Shown: in pieces, positions 26,665 through 35,024 of the stretch | How positions within the stretch are numbered: position 1 is the stretch's first letter | Layout of the letters: the number at the start of each line of letters is the position of its first letter | NCBI GenBank assembly: GCA_022796855.1 | Contig: JAAWJM010000021.1 | Location: forward strand, 1 to 36,243 | DNA length: 36,243 nt | Source of the DNA: Clostridia bacterium | GTDB taxonomy: Bacteria; Bacillota; Clostridia; TANB77; CAG-508 | Direction: 5' to 3' | Notes under the pieces: model-generated | Told to the model about the DNA's origin: nothing | The model's input: the letters and a program-made list of their open reading frames with translations, nothing else | The model's database searches: none | Translations under genes and position numbers: made by a program

Positions 26665-29490
26665 CTATACATTATTTTGTGTTTCAATTGTGATTGTATT
26701 TTGGTTATTATTGGTTTCTTGTTTTTTCTTGTCTTCTTCCTCTTTTAGCTCTTCTAGTTTTACAATCAATTCTTGTAGTTTTTTCATGTCTTTTCCTATC
26801 ATTTCCCAATCGTTGTTGTTTGATGAGGTTTGTAGGTTGTTATTGGCTTTGATAATAGCCTCTATTAAATCTTCTATGGTATCGGTATTTTCTACTTCTA
26901 TTTTGACTGCTGATTGTGAAAGAAGATTTTTAATAGCTCCTTTTAAGGTATCGTCAATGGCTACTTTGTTTCCACAAGCTACTACTACTTTTTTCAAGGT
27001 TGGTATGCTTTTTGACTCGTTTAGTGAAATTTGATAAATTGGTTGTACATATAAAATCGTATTATTAATTGGAACTGCTATCATACTTTTTATGGTTCTC
27101 ATACCAGGTGTATTAATGGTTTCTAGTTCACTAGCTATGGTTTCATCTTGCCCAAGTAGGGTTTCTAATTGCATTGGTCCTAATAGATTGGTGTCTTGTG
27201 GGAATTTGTATAATCGTAGTTTTGCTCTTCCTTGCTCATCATAGGTTCCTACCAAATAGGCTTTTAAGTTTTGCTTATCTAGTACCGTATAGGAAGTAAC
27301 TAATCCTAACTCTGCTTGTTCCGAATCGATGGTCTTTAACATGGTATAATATGGCTCCTGTTTTACTCCTTTTGATGAGACCTGTGTTGTCGTTCTTGCA
27401 TATTTTGCAATTTCCCATATATCATCACTTCGATATAATACATCTGTACTTACATTATGGTACATTTGTAAAATTTCTGCTTGTATATTATATAAAAATT
27501 CTGGATACACAAAATGTTTTGCAATATCCTCTGGTATGGCTTGTTCTTCAAATAGGTCTGGATATCGGTTTTTATATGACATTATAATTGGGTCTGTGGT
27601 ATCGGTAATATAAAACTTTGTGGTTCCGTCATAAGCATCAATTAATACTTTTAGGGAATTTCGAATATAGTTAATTTCTTGCCTTGTTCCACCATGTTCT
27701 ATGGTAATTGGTTGTGAATATGGATATTTATTGCTCACTGTATAAGCATCTAATACCCAAATTAATCTTCCTTCCTTAGACACTACCATATATGGCTTTT
27801 CATCATAAATAACATTTGGTAAAATTGTTTTTGCTCTTTGTAGGATATTTCGGTTAATTAAGATTTTACTATCTTCGGTTACATTGCTTGATAATGCTAA
27901 ATTCACATCTTTTTGTCTAATGGCAAGAATCATTCGGTCAATAAAATTTAAACTAAGACCTGCTTGCCCTTTATAATTGTATTCTGCACTTTGTGAGGTT
28001 GTAGTTGGGTAATCAAACTCAGATTTATTTTTACTGTTGGTTACAATGGTATTATTGGTTTCTAATCCAAAATAAATTCGTGGTTCTTCCATATAAATGG
28101 CTTGATTTTCTGTAGAAAAATCTTTTTGAAGGTATTTTACATTGCCTAGTTCATCCGTTGAAGTAGCTGAAGTAATAACTGCTCCAAAACCATGGGTATA
28201 TTCATACGTTTTGTTATTATAACTTCTATCTCCACTGCTTACTATTTCTCTTGGTGAAACATAAACTAATTGATTTTCCCCTTTTATTTGATATCGACTA
28301 ATATTTGCATTTCGGTAAGCATAGTAACCTGTATTGGTTTGAGTAACGGCTAACGTTTTTAAGATGATTTCTTCTGTGACAATACTAATATGATCGGTTA
28401 CTTCGGTATGTTCTTCAATTTGTTCTAAGTTATGAGTATCGTCATTTGGAATATCGAATTCATCGATTTTTATGTTATAGGCTGTTTTGGTATTGTCAAT
28501 ATTGGCTCTAATATAATCTTTTTCTTTATCCAATTCGTTTGAGTTTATATAAATTAAATTAAATCCAACCATTACAACAAATAGCCCCACTAAGTAAGCT
28601 GGTACTGCTAACACAGAAATAATAACACGTTTGGTTTTCTTTTCTTTAAAATAACGAATTGCCATCCATACCGAAACAACTAGTACAATTGCTAAAAAGC
28701 GATATCCCCATAATTTGATGGTAACATCGGTAATACCTGCTCCATAAATAGCAGTAGAAGCATCATTATGTAAAATTAAAAATTTATCCGTTAATATTCC
28801 TTGTGCTTTTATTAGAATAATCCCTGCAAAACCAAAGGATAGTAGTTTTACGTTACGAATCATTTGTTTAAAGAAATTGCTTTTCTTTAATGTTTCTGCA
28901 TTTACACCATCAAAATATTTATTGAAAATAACAATATAATAAAAAGTGGCATATATCGTAATCCCTATCATAACTGCCATAAAGTAGAATAAGATTAGTT
29001 CAACAAAAGGCTTTTCAAATAGGTAAAATCCTATGTCTGCTCCAAAAACAGGGTCATATATCCCAAACCATGCACGGTTAAAAAATCTTGCTACTTGTTC
29101 ACTTAAAAAGGTGGAAATCGCAACACTAATTAGTGCCGATAAAATAAATGCAATGGATTTGTTTGGTAGTTTTGGCATATCCTTTTTTTCCTCATCAAAA
29201 AAGGCTTTTAGTCCTTTTTTAATACTACGATTGCTCATATAAAAAGCAGTAAATAGGAGAATAAAATTAATTCCCATCGTAGCGTATTGATAAAATATGT
29301 TTTGTTTGAATACTTGCTTAAAATTTTCTCCTATTTCAATGGTTTCTAAGTAAGTTCCTCGGTAAGAAATATAGGTAAATATGGCTAATATAAAAATAAC
29401 AATGAGTACTAATATAGCTCTTGTTCGTATTTGTTTATTTTTCTTTGTTGTTTGGTTTGTCATTTCTTGTTTTGTTTGTTTTTCCTCCAT
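26665..29490 (-). CDS. UPF0182 family large membrane protein
   Basis: A 941-residue protein. Residues 1-310 hold about seven transmembrane helices; the next 550 residues form a large extracytoplasmic domain with YVSPREIVSSGDRSYNNKTYEYTHGFG and PIIMSYKNRYPDLFEEQAIPED; the end is a charged coiled coil with KKLQELIVKLEELKEEEDKK. These are UPF0182 (COG1615) hallmarks. Function unknown, possibly envelope related. It starts 10 bp after ftsY ends, so it is in that operon. AGGAGGG ribosome site. No CGG in 941 codons. Confidence 0.93.
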   Translation of the reverse strand: MEEKQTKQEMTNQTTKKNKQIRTRAILVLIVIFILAIFTYISYRGTYLETIEIGENFKQVFKQNIFYQYATMGINFILLFTAFYMSNRSIKKGLKAFFDEEKKDMPKLPNKSIAFILSALISVAISTFLSEQVARFFNRAWFGIYDPVFGADIGFYLFEKPFVELILFYFMAVMIGITIYATFYYIVIFNKYFDGVNAETLKKSNFFKQMIRNVKLLSFGFAGIILIKAQGILTDKFLILHNDASTAIYGAGITDVTIKLWGYRFLAIVLVVSVWMAIRYFKEKKTKRVIISVLAVPAYLVGLFVVMVGFNLIYINSNELDKEKDYIRANIDNTKTAYNIKIDEFDIPNDDTHNLEQIEEHTEVTDHISIVTEEIILKTLAVTQTNTGYYAYRNANISRYQIKGENQLVYVSPREIVSSGDRSYNNKTYEYTHGFGAVITSATSTDELGNVKYLQKDFSTENQAIYMEEPRIYFGLETNNTIVTNSKNKSEFDYPTTTSQSAEYNYKGQAGLSLNFIDRMILAIRQKDVNLALSSNVTEDSKILINRNILQRAKTILPNVIYDEKPYMVVSKEGRLIWVLDAYTVSNKYPYSQPITIEHGGTRQEINYIRNSLKVLIDAYDGTTKFYITDTTDPIIMSYKNRYPDLFEEQAIPEDIAKHFVYPEFLYNIQAEILQMYHNVSTDVLYRSDDIWEIAKYARTTTQVSSKGVKQEPYYTMLKTIDSEQAELGLVTSYTVLDKQNLKAYLVGTYDEQGRAKLRLYKFPQDTNLLGPMQLETLLGQDETIASELETINTPGMRTIKSMIAVPINNTILYVQPIYQISLNESKSIPTLKKVVVACGNKVAIDDTLKGAIKNLLSQSAVKIEVENTDTIEDLIEAIIKANNNLQTSSNNNDWEMIGKDMKKLQELIVKLEELKEEEDKKKQETNNNQNTITIETQNNV

Positions 29491-29500
29491 TTTCTCCCTC

Positions 29501-30403
29501 CTATAAAATCGCTTTTACGAAATCCTTTGGATCAAATAATTCCATATCATCAATTTGTTCCCCTACACCAATGAATTTTATTGGTAATTTATTTTCATCT
29601 ACAATTCCTAATACAACGCCACCTTTGGCGGTTCCGTCTAGTTTCGTTAATACGATTCCAGTAAGTGGAGTGGTTTCTCCAAAGGCTTTTACTTGTGAAA
29701 TAGCATTTTGACCTGTGGTTGCGTCTAGTACAATTAGTACTTCTTTTGAACAGTCTGGTAATTCTTTATCGATTACTTTTTGAATTTTAGCAAGTTCATC
29801 CATTAGATACTTTTTATTATGTAATCGTCCTGCTGTATCACAAATAAGAATGTCTGCATTGGTTTCTTTTGTTATGTTAATTGCCTCATATACGACAGAG
29901 GCTGGGTCTGCTCCTTCTTCTTTTTTTACCATATCACAACCCGAACGTTTTGCCCAAATTTCTAATTGTTCCACTGCTGCTGCACGAAAGGTATCGGCTG
30001 CTGCAATTACAATTTTTTTGCCATCCTTTTTTAAACGATTGGCAATTTTTCCAATGGAAGTGGTTTTTCCAACCCCATTTACACCAACAACTAAAATAAT
30101 GGATGGTTTTGTATCTAAATGCAAACTACTATCAATGTCTAAAATACTTGCCATTTCCTCACGTAACGCCTGTTTTACTTCTTCTGCTTCTTTTATATTT
30201 TCCTTCTTAATTCGCTCTCTTAAATTGGAAATAATCGAAACCGATGTCTCCATTCCAATATCGGACATAATCAAAATTTCTTCTAATTCTTCTAATAATT
30301 CTTCATCTACCTTACGAAACACGCTAAATGCCTGATTCAATTTCTCATCAAAAGAACTTTTTGTCTTCCCTAAACCTTGTTTTAATTTATCAAAAAATCC
30401 CAT
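29501..30403 (-). CDS. ftsY: Signal recognition particle receptor FtsY
   Basis: Membrane-side GTPase that docks SRP-bound ribosomes at the translocon. The start MGFFDKLKQGLGKTK at 30403 follows GAAAGAGAG; a longer frame to 30439 has no ribosome site. The N domain (about 1-95) is followed by the G domain with GVNGVGKTTSIGKIA, DTFRAAAVEQL, ICDTAGRLHNK and TKLDGTAKGG, all SRP-GTPase marks. The 300-residue length lacks the long acidic A domain, as in most Firmicutes. First gene of the ftsY-UPF0182 unit. Confidence 0.97.
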   Translation of the reverse strand: MGFFDKLKQGLGKTKSSFDEKLNQAFSVFRKVDEELLEELEEILIMSDIGMETSVSIISNLRERIKKENIKEAEEVKQALREEMASILDIDSSLHLDTKPSIILVVGVNGVGKTTSIGKIANRLKKDGKKIVIAAADTFRAAAVEQLEIWAKRSGCDMVKKEEGADPASVVYEAINITKETNADILICDTAGRLHNKKYLMDELAKIQKVIDKELPDCSKEVLIVLDATTGQNAISQVKAFGETTPLTGIVLTKLDGTAKGGVVLGIVDENKLPIKFIGVGEQIDDMELFDPKDFVKAIL

Positions 30404-30501
30404 AATTTCTCTCTTTCCTTTGTCAATTATTGTAGACAATATTTTATCACAAATTTTCCATTTTTCCTAGCCTTTTTTGTGGAATTAATTGAAATTTAAG
30501 A

Positions 30502-30542
30502 AGTAAAGGAACCACTTTGTAACAAAAAAGTGGTTCCTTTAC
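30502..30542 (-). terminator. Terminator of the 163-residue... helical (lysine-rich, 140-residue) accessory gene
   Basis: AGTAAAGGAACCACTTT / AAAGTGGTTCCTTTACT forms a 17-bp near-perfect stem. The tail (TCTTAAATTTC) is weak in T, so efficient termination relies on the strong stem. It lies after the accessory gene that ends at 30548. Confidence 0.75.
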
Positions 30543-30547
30543 TGGAT

Positions 30548-30970
30548 TTAATCCAAAAGGCTGACATGTTTTAAAGCTTTGTCATACTCTTCGCACAAAT
30601 AGCCCTCATAGAGTTTGATATACTCATAGCAAAACCGCACACGGTCATTGTACATTTCGCTATCCTTTACCTCTTCATCAAATGCCCATAACGCCTGCAT
30701 TATTTTTGTTGTGACAAAGTAAGTATGCTTCTTTCTTAACTCTTTTTTCAGTTTCTCGCAAATATCTGCCACAATTTGACACACTTCCGTCTCTGAACAG
30801 GATTTTTTTGTAATTGCGGAAATGTCGATATCCTCAAACTCTTTGCAACTCTCGGCATTTGCTTTTCGAATAAGTGTCAATAGTGTGTCAAAGAATTCTT
30901 TATAATACGTTTCCTTTAACACCTTTTTTACGACCCGCTTTACTACTTTTTTCATTTCCTTTTGCTCCAT
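30548..30970 (-). CDS. Hypothetical helical protein, 140 residues (accessory)
   Basis: Start at 30970 (MEQKEMKKVVKRVVKKVLKE) is fixed by AAAGGAGGATTTAAA; an upstream extension to 31084 lacks a site. The first 20 residues are strongly basic and amphipathic, then come mostly helical segments with scattered cysteines (ESCKEF, KKSCSETEVCQIVADICEKL). No family recognised. It stands alone between ftsY and the gamma-glutamyl ligase gene and has a strong terminator. In-frame CGG codons at 30935-30937 and 30635-30637 are needed as arginine; codon use is GC-richer than both neighbours. Confidence 0.7.
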   Translation of the reverse strand: MEQKEMKKVVKRVVKKVLKETYYKEFFDTLLTLIRKANAESCKEFEDIDISAITKKSCSETEVCQIVADICEKLKKELRKKHTYFVTTKIMQALWAFDEEVKDSEMYNDRVRFCYEYIKLYEGYLCEEYDKALKHVSLLD

Positions 30971-31100
30971 TTTAAATCCTCCTTTGATGTGTAAAATGCC
31001 AAATAACATAGCATTTATCGTAAATATGTAAATTTCCATTCCAATTATAGCATATTTTACATAATATTGCAATTTGTTTTTCATACAATGATACAGTTTC

Positions 31101-31796
31101 TTATTTCTTACGAATTAAAATTAGTGGCGTGGTTTGTCTGCCTTGTCCTGCTGGATTGTCTTTTATTAATTCTTTCAAATATTCTTCTCTTCCTTTTAGG
31201 TCGCTTGATACGCCTAATATTTCTTGTCCTAAGTCGTTGGCATCTACTATCATACAACTAATACCAAGTTTTTGTTTTATTTCATTACATACTCCATTTG
31301 GATTTTGTGGTAATTCTATTCCAATATCTCGGTATTCGCTCCATACATGGTCATAAAATCCATCTAATCCAGATACTTCTTGTCCTACAATTTGGTAAAA
31401 AACTCCTTTTTTGCCGAATAGTTTGGTAATGGCACTTGCAAGTGACGCATATAGTACCTTTATTAGTCCTACTTTATCAATGGCATATTGCATTTTAATG
31501 GTTTCTCCTACTCCTACTCCTGTCGTTGGATGTGACGCAAATTTCGATAATAGTTTTGCCCAAAATCCGATTTTTAGGTCTTCTCTTTTTACTATTCGGT
31601 TTTGGCAAATACTAATAATTTTTTCACTTATGGAAAGAATATCTCCTTTTTCGTAAATATTCGAAACATATTGTTCAATAATTTTTAAATATTCATCATT
31701 GGTGGTAATAAATTTGGTTTTAATGGCGTGTCTTAAATAAATTTCCTCCCCTACTGTTATTTCGAGCTTCTTTTTATCATTGGCTTTAAATTCCAT
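31101..31796 (-). CDS. Coenzyme F420-0:gamma-glutamyl ligase-like protein (CofE family)
   Basis: A 231-residue member of the CofE-like family (PF01996). Landmarks: KTKFITTNDEY, an EKGDILSISEKIISICQ strand-helix near residues 50-68, ASAITKLFGKKGVFY, and near the end MIVDANDLGQEILGV followed by KDNPAGQGRQTTPLILIR. These proteins form gamma-glutamyl amide bonds with a nucleotide cofactor; in F420-lacking Firmicutes the real substrate is unknown. AGGAGGTAT ribosome site. Upstream are six 11-bp repeats that probably place it under the adjacent two-component system. A decayed capA (poly-gamma-glutamate related) gene lies nearby. Confidence 0.85.
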   Translation of the reverse strand: MEFKANDKKKLEITVGEEIYLRHAIKTKFITTNDEYLKIIEQYVSNIYEKGDILSISEKIISICQNRIVKREDLKIGFWAKLLSKFASHPTTGVGVGETIKMQYAIDKVGLIKVLYASLASAITKLFGKKGVFYQIVGQEVSGLDGFYDHVWSEYRDIGIELPQNPNGVCNEIKQKLGISCMIVDANDLGQEILGVSSDLKGREEYLKELIKDNPAGQGRQTTPLILIRKK

Positions 31797-31813
31797 ACAT
31801 ACCTCCTAAACTA

Positions 31814-31854
31814 GTTGTAATTTACAACCCTATGCCTTTTATAACATAGGGTTG
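31814..31854. promoter_or_regulatory. Overlapping palindromes at the gamma-glutamyl ligase promoter
   Basis: A perfect 10-bp inverted repeat CAACCCTATG / CATAGGGTTG (31825-31854) encloses the likely -10 box (TATAAA on the minus strand, 31838-31843). A second palindrome GTTGTAA-T-TTACAAC (31814-31828) overlaps its left arm. Either a dimeric repressor site or an mRNA leader hairpin that shields the 5' end. Confidence 0.55.
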
Positions 31855-31913
31855 TATCTGTTTTGTATGAAATTTGTATCAAACTTGCATATAATTTGTA
31901 TCTATTTTGTATC
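31848..31913 (-). promoter_or_regulatory. Six 11-bp direct repeats, probable response-regulator operator
   Basis: Plus-strand units: AGGGTTGTATC, TGTTTTGTATG, AAATTTGTATC, AAACTTGCATA, TAATTTGTATC, TATTTTGTATC. All six are in perfect 11-bp register with core TTGTATC. The proximal core ends 9 bp from the -10 box of the gamma-glutamyl ligase gene. The 11-bp phasing and position replacing a -35 box match the Pho-box type of OmpR-family operators. The distal unit overlaps the stop codon of the 244-residue gene. Confidence 0.8.
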
Positions 31914-32646
31914 AATTTTTAATAGATTTCACTACTTCTACCTCATTCATCATTCTATTAATTGTATGAATGGATAGTATAAACATATCCTGATCTTCTA
32001 CTAAATTAATCACTAGATTTGCTTTTTGGGATATACACATATCATCTTCATATTTCCAGTCATCAATAATATATAAATTTAAGTATTGGATATAATTTTT
32101 CATAAGTTCCTCTTTACTGCTACAACTGCTCGTATCCTCCTTTTTTAAACCTACACATAATATTTTTCCTGTTTTATATTCTCTATCAATATAATATTCG
32201 TTATTTCCTATTTTTAGAAAAAAACTATCAATTTGATATTGATCCTCTTCACTTCGGTATACTTTATTAATAATACCTATTTGCATTTCTTCTGTATCGT
32301 TATATTCAAAATTTCCTAAAATATTGTATTGTTTTAGTTTTAACAATTCTTCCTCCACATCATTTTTTGTATTCTTCGATACCTCTATTAAAACAGATTT
32401 TCCATTTTTCATATTTTCAGAATTAAGGGTAATCATATAATTTCCACTTTCCATACTATGAATCGCTTTTACTAAATAAATTTCTTCTGCTTCTACATCT
32501 AGGCTATTTTCATTTTTTTCTTTTTCATATACTTCTTTTTCAATTTGCTTATTCTCTATCCCTATTAGTATTTCTGGCATTTTGAAAGATACGCCAATCA
32601 TGATAGCAACTGCAAAATATACTAACATATTTTCTATTCTTCGCAT
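31912..32646 (-). CDS. Membrane-anchored hypothetical protein of the two-component operon
   Basis: A 244-residue protein with one N-terminal membrane helix (about residues 7-28) and a large polar extracytoplasmic part of alternating strands, with no catalytic motif. Its start overlaps the last 13 bases of the histidine kinase gene, so it is translationally coupled and probably an accessory sensor or modulator of the kinase, as in YycH/YycI-like arrangements (analogy only, no sequence match seen). Ends at TGA within the 11-bp repeat array. Confidence 0.7.
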   Translation of the reverse strand: MRRIENMLVYFAVAIMIGVSFKMPEILIGIENKQIEKEVYEKEKNENSLDVEAEEIYLVKAIHSMESGNYMITLNSENMKNGKSVLIEVSKNTKNDVEEELLKLKQYNILGNFEYNDTEEMQIGIINKVYRSEEDQYQIDSFFLKIGNNEYYIDREYKTGKILCVGLKKEDTSSCSSKEELMKNYIQYLNLYIIDDWKYEDDMCISQKANLVINLVEDQDMFILSIHTINRMMNEVEVVKSIKN

Positions 32647-34067
32647 TTTCTTCCTGCCTCCTTTAATTCAAAAGAAACAATGGTTCCTACATTTTCTTCA
32701 CTTTCAATATGAAGTTTTGAATGGTGGAAGTTTAAAATTTTGGTTACCAAAGATAAACCAATTCCACTTCCTCCTTCTTGCCTGCTTCGTGCTTTATCAA
32801 TCATATAAAAATCTTCTGTCACTCTTTCTATATGCTCTTTTGGTATTCCAATTCCTTTATCTATTACTGATATTTTATAGTTTTCATTCTCTAGTCTTTC
32901 GCCTTTTACAAGAATTTTATGGTCTTTCGGTTTTGCTTTATTTGCATTTTCAATTAGATTTCTAAGAACTACTTCAATTAATTCGCTATCTCCCATAATT
33001 TTAGCAGGCTCTAGTCTAAATTCTATGGTATTGTCCGTTATCATCATTTCTTCCGCTTTTTGAATTTTCTTTTCTAATTCGGTGATCCAAAATCCCTTTA
33101 CTTCAATTTTTCCATCGTTTAATGCCATCAGCCTCATTAATTTAAAAGATAACATTTCTAATCGCTTTGTTTCAGAATGAATATAGTATAAAGCTTTGCC
33201 AAACAATTCTTCATCACACTTTTTTAATCGTAATAAATCGGTATAGCCTACAATCGCTGTCATTGGTGTTTTTAATTCATGAGTAAATCCATTAATAAAA
33301 TCATCTTTTTGTTTTACTTGCAAATGTAGTTCATTGATTTTATTTTCAATCTCCACTGCCATTTTATTAAAACTCTCAGCAAGTTCTCCTATTTCATCAT
33401 TACTGCTAATATCTACTCTTCCACTAAATTCCCCAGAGGCAATCTTTTTGCTCATTTTATTTAATTTCTGAATTGGTCGAATTAACACAGTGGAAAATAC
33501 CGAAATAATAATGGCAGAAACTACTAAAATAAGAATATTTGCTATTAAAATATCCTTCATCTGTCTTTGTTGTTCTTCATATAATTCGCTTACATCATAG
33601 GCATTTACAATGTATATGCTTTTATTATCAATCGACCAATTCGAGGAAAATAACATATAATGTTTGTTACCGATTTGTCTAATTGCATATACTTCCTTTT
33701 GGCTATTTAAAATTTCTTTTATTTCTACTTGGTCAATTTCATTAATGTTTGAATATATTTTCTCATATGCCTCATTGTAAATTGCAACAAATTCGGAATT
33801 ATTTTCCATATACTGATAAAGCGATTCTAAATATTCCACTATATTTTCATCGCTTATTCCTTCTCCTAATTGAATATTTTTTATCATATTACTTTCTAGC
33901 ATGTACTTTTCTAACATATGTTGTTTCATGTTTTGATTTTTGCTATTTTCAATGGAATGTAGAAAGTTACTTTTTACAATATAATGACGACTACAGGATA
34001 GCACAATGGCAATCATGGTAATAATAAACAAAACGAGTTTTTTCCAAAATTTCATTTTAAACTCCAT
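32634..34067 (-). CDS. Sensor histidine kinase
   Basis: A 477-residue membrane kinase. Helix 1 at about residues 8-26, an extracytoplasmic sensor domain (about 27-170), helix 2 at about 171-195, HAMP (about 190-245), HisKA with the phosphorylated histidine in FTHELKTPMTAIVGYTD (about residue 264), and HATPase_c with N box LIENANKA, G1 DKGIGIP and G2 GSGIGLSL. Complete. It lies 44 bp after the response regulator, the partner it phosphorylates. No CGG codon. Confidence 0.93.
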   Translation of the reverse strand: MEFKMKFWKKLVLFIITMIAIVLSCSRHYIVKSNFLHSIENSKNQNMKQHMLEKYMLESNMIKNIQLGEGISDENIVEYLESLYQYMENNSEFVAIYNEAYEKIYSNINEIDQVEIKEILNSQKEVYAIRQIGNKHYMLFSSNWSIDNKSIYIVNAYDVSELYEEQQRQMKDILIANILILVVSAIIISVFSTVLIRPIQKLNKMSKKIASGEFSGRVDISSNDEIGELAESFNKMAVEIENKINELHLQVKQKDDFINGFTHELKTPMTAIVGYTDLLRLKKCDEELFGKALYYIHSETKRLEMLSFKLMRLMALNDGKIEVKGFWITELEKKIQKAEEMMITDNTIEFRLEPAKIMGDSELIEVVLRNLIENANKAKPKDHKILVKGERLENENYKISVIDKGIGIPKEHIERVTEDFYMIDKARSRQEGGSGIGLSLVTKILNFHHSKLHIESEENVGTIVSFELKEAGRKCEE

Positions 34068-34111
34068 TCCTCTCTTCGTGTGCTCTAACGGTGCACATCA
34101 TTGTAAAAAAG

Positions 34112-34769
34112 TTACACCTCTAGCATATAACCAATTTTGTAAACTGTCTTAATTTTATCCTTCCACCCTAACTTTTTTCGTAATCTTTGAATATGTAAAT
34201 CTAGTGTTCTTGTTTCAAATTCCAATTCTTCTCCCCATACTTTTTCAAAAATCGTTTCACGGTATAAGGCAAAATTTTTGTTTTGTATGAGCAAAATTAG
34301 TAAATCAAATTCTTTTGGCGTTAAACACACAACATGACCATCTTTTTTCACTGTTCTTGCCACTATATTAATCTCTACATCTCCCATGGTTTGAATGTCG
34401 TTTCCCTTGTGGTATCGTCGTAACACTGCCTCTATTCTTGCCACCAATTCTTCTATTGCAAATGGTTTGGTAATATAATCATCTGCCCCCTGTTTTAGTC
34501 CTTTTATTTTATCATAAACTTGACTCTTAGCAGTAATAAAAATAGTTGGTGTAGGGTTAATTTGTTTCATATATTCTAGTAACTCATATCCATCTATTTT
34601 GGGTATCATGATATCTAATAGTACCAAATCATACACATTTTTCTCTAACAAATTAGCCGCAACTTCGCCATCTTCCGCCGTTTGGCACAAATATCCTCTT
34701 GAACCGTAATTCTATTTTAATCAAGTCACGAATTGCCATTTCATCTTCTACAATTAACACTTTACTCAT
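34112..34769 (-). CDS. OmpR/PhoB-family response regulator, read through a CGG +1 frameshift
   Basis: The first frame starts at 34769 (MSKVLIVEDEMAIRDLIKIEL) after AAAGGAGAG and holds the receiver acidic pair. Codon 22 is CGG (34706-34704). Skipping its C gives GGT TCA AGA GGA TAT, that is L-GSRGYLCQTAEDGEV, joining the remaining receiver: phospho-aspartate in VLLDIMIP, FITAKS, lysine in YITKPF. The winged-helix DNA-binding domain ends with LGWKDKIKTVYKIGYMLEV. The span is 658 nt, one above a multiple of three, giving 218 residues, a normal length. The unshifted frame stops 17 codons after CGG. Promoter carries the 11-bp repeats, suggesting autoregulation. Confidence 0.85.
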
Positions 34770-34787
34770 ATTTTCTCTCCTTTTAGT

Positions 34788-34819
34788 ATTATAAAATGAA
34801 AATGTATCTAAGTTGTATC
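34788..34819 (-). promoter_or_regulatory. Response-regulator promoter with two 11-bp repeats
   Basis: On the minus strand, GATACAACTTA and GATACATTTTC (cores at 34814-34819 and 34803-34808) are spaced 11 bp apart, and TATAAT (34788-34793) lies 9 bp after the proximal core. This is the same geometry as at 31848-31913, so autoregulation is likely. A further single copy, TAAGTTGTATC, lies at 34890-34900. Confidence 0.75.
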
Positions 34820-35024
34820 AAAATTATTGTAGCATCTATTTTATAGAAATGGAAGTGCTTTTGCTGTTTTTCGTTAGCTTGTGGTGACATAAGTTGTATC
34901 ATTTTTAATACATTTACATAATTTTTTCTTGCTTTTTGCCAGACTTTATGTTGAACTATGGATTATCAAGTATAAACTTGTAAGTAGTAAAAAATCCAAT
35001 CATCCTTAAGGAGGAAACAAACCA
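34820..35024. other. AT-rich intergenic region between the divergent response regulator and capA remnant
   Basis: It holds one isolated TAAGTTGTATC copy of the operator repeat at 34890-34900 and an AAGGAGG ribosome site for the capA remnant at 35008-35014. A TTGAAC-n14-TATAAA pair upstream of capA is poorly spaced and only a weak promoter candidate. I see no gene or RNA. Confidence 0.6.

Noticed and set aside
31848-31913. The 11-bp repeats as a CRISPR array or tandem satellite
   Set aside because: Units are 11 bp without spacers, have a conserved core with a fixed distance to a -10 box, and recur at a second promoter, so a regulator operator explains them better.
34690-34706. AGG as the shift codon in the response regulator
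   Set aside because: A shift at AGG would also restore the frame, but AGG is a normal arginine codon in native genes such as dtd, while CGG lies only three codons upstream and fits the other three sites.
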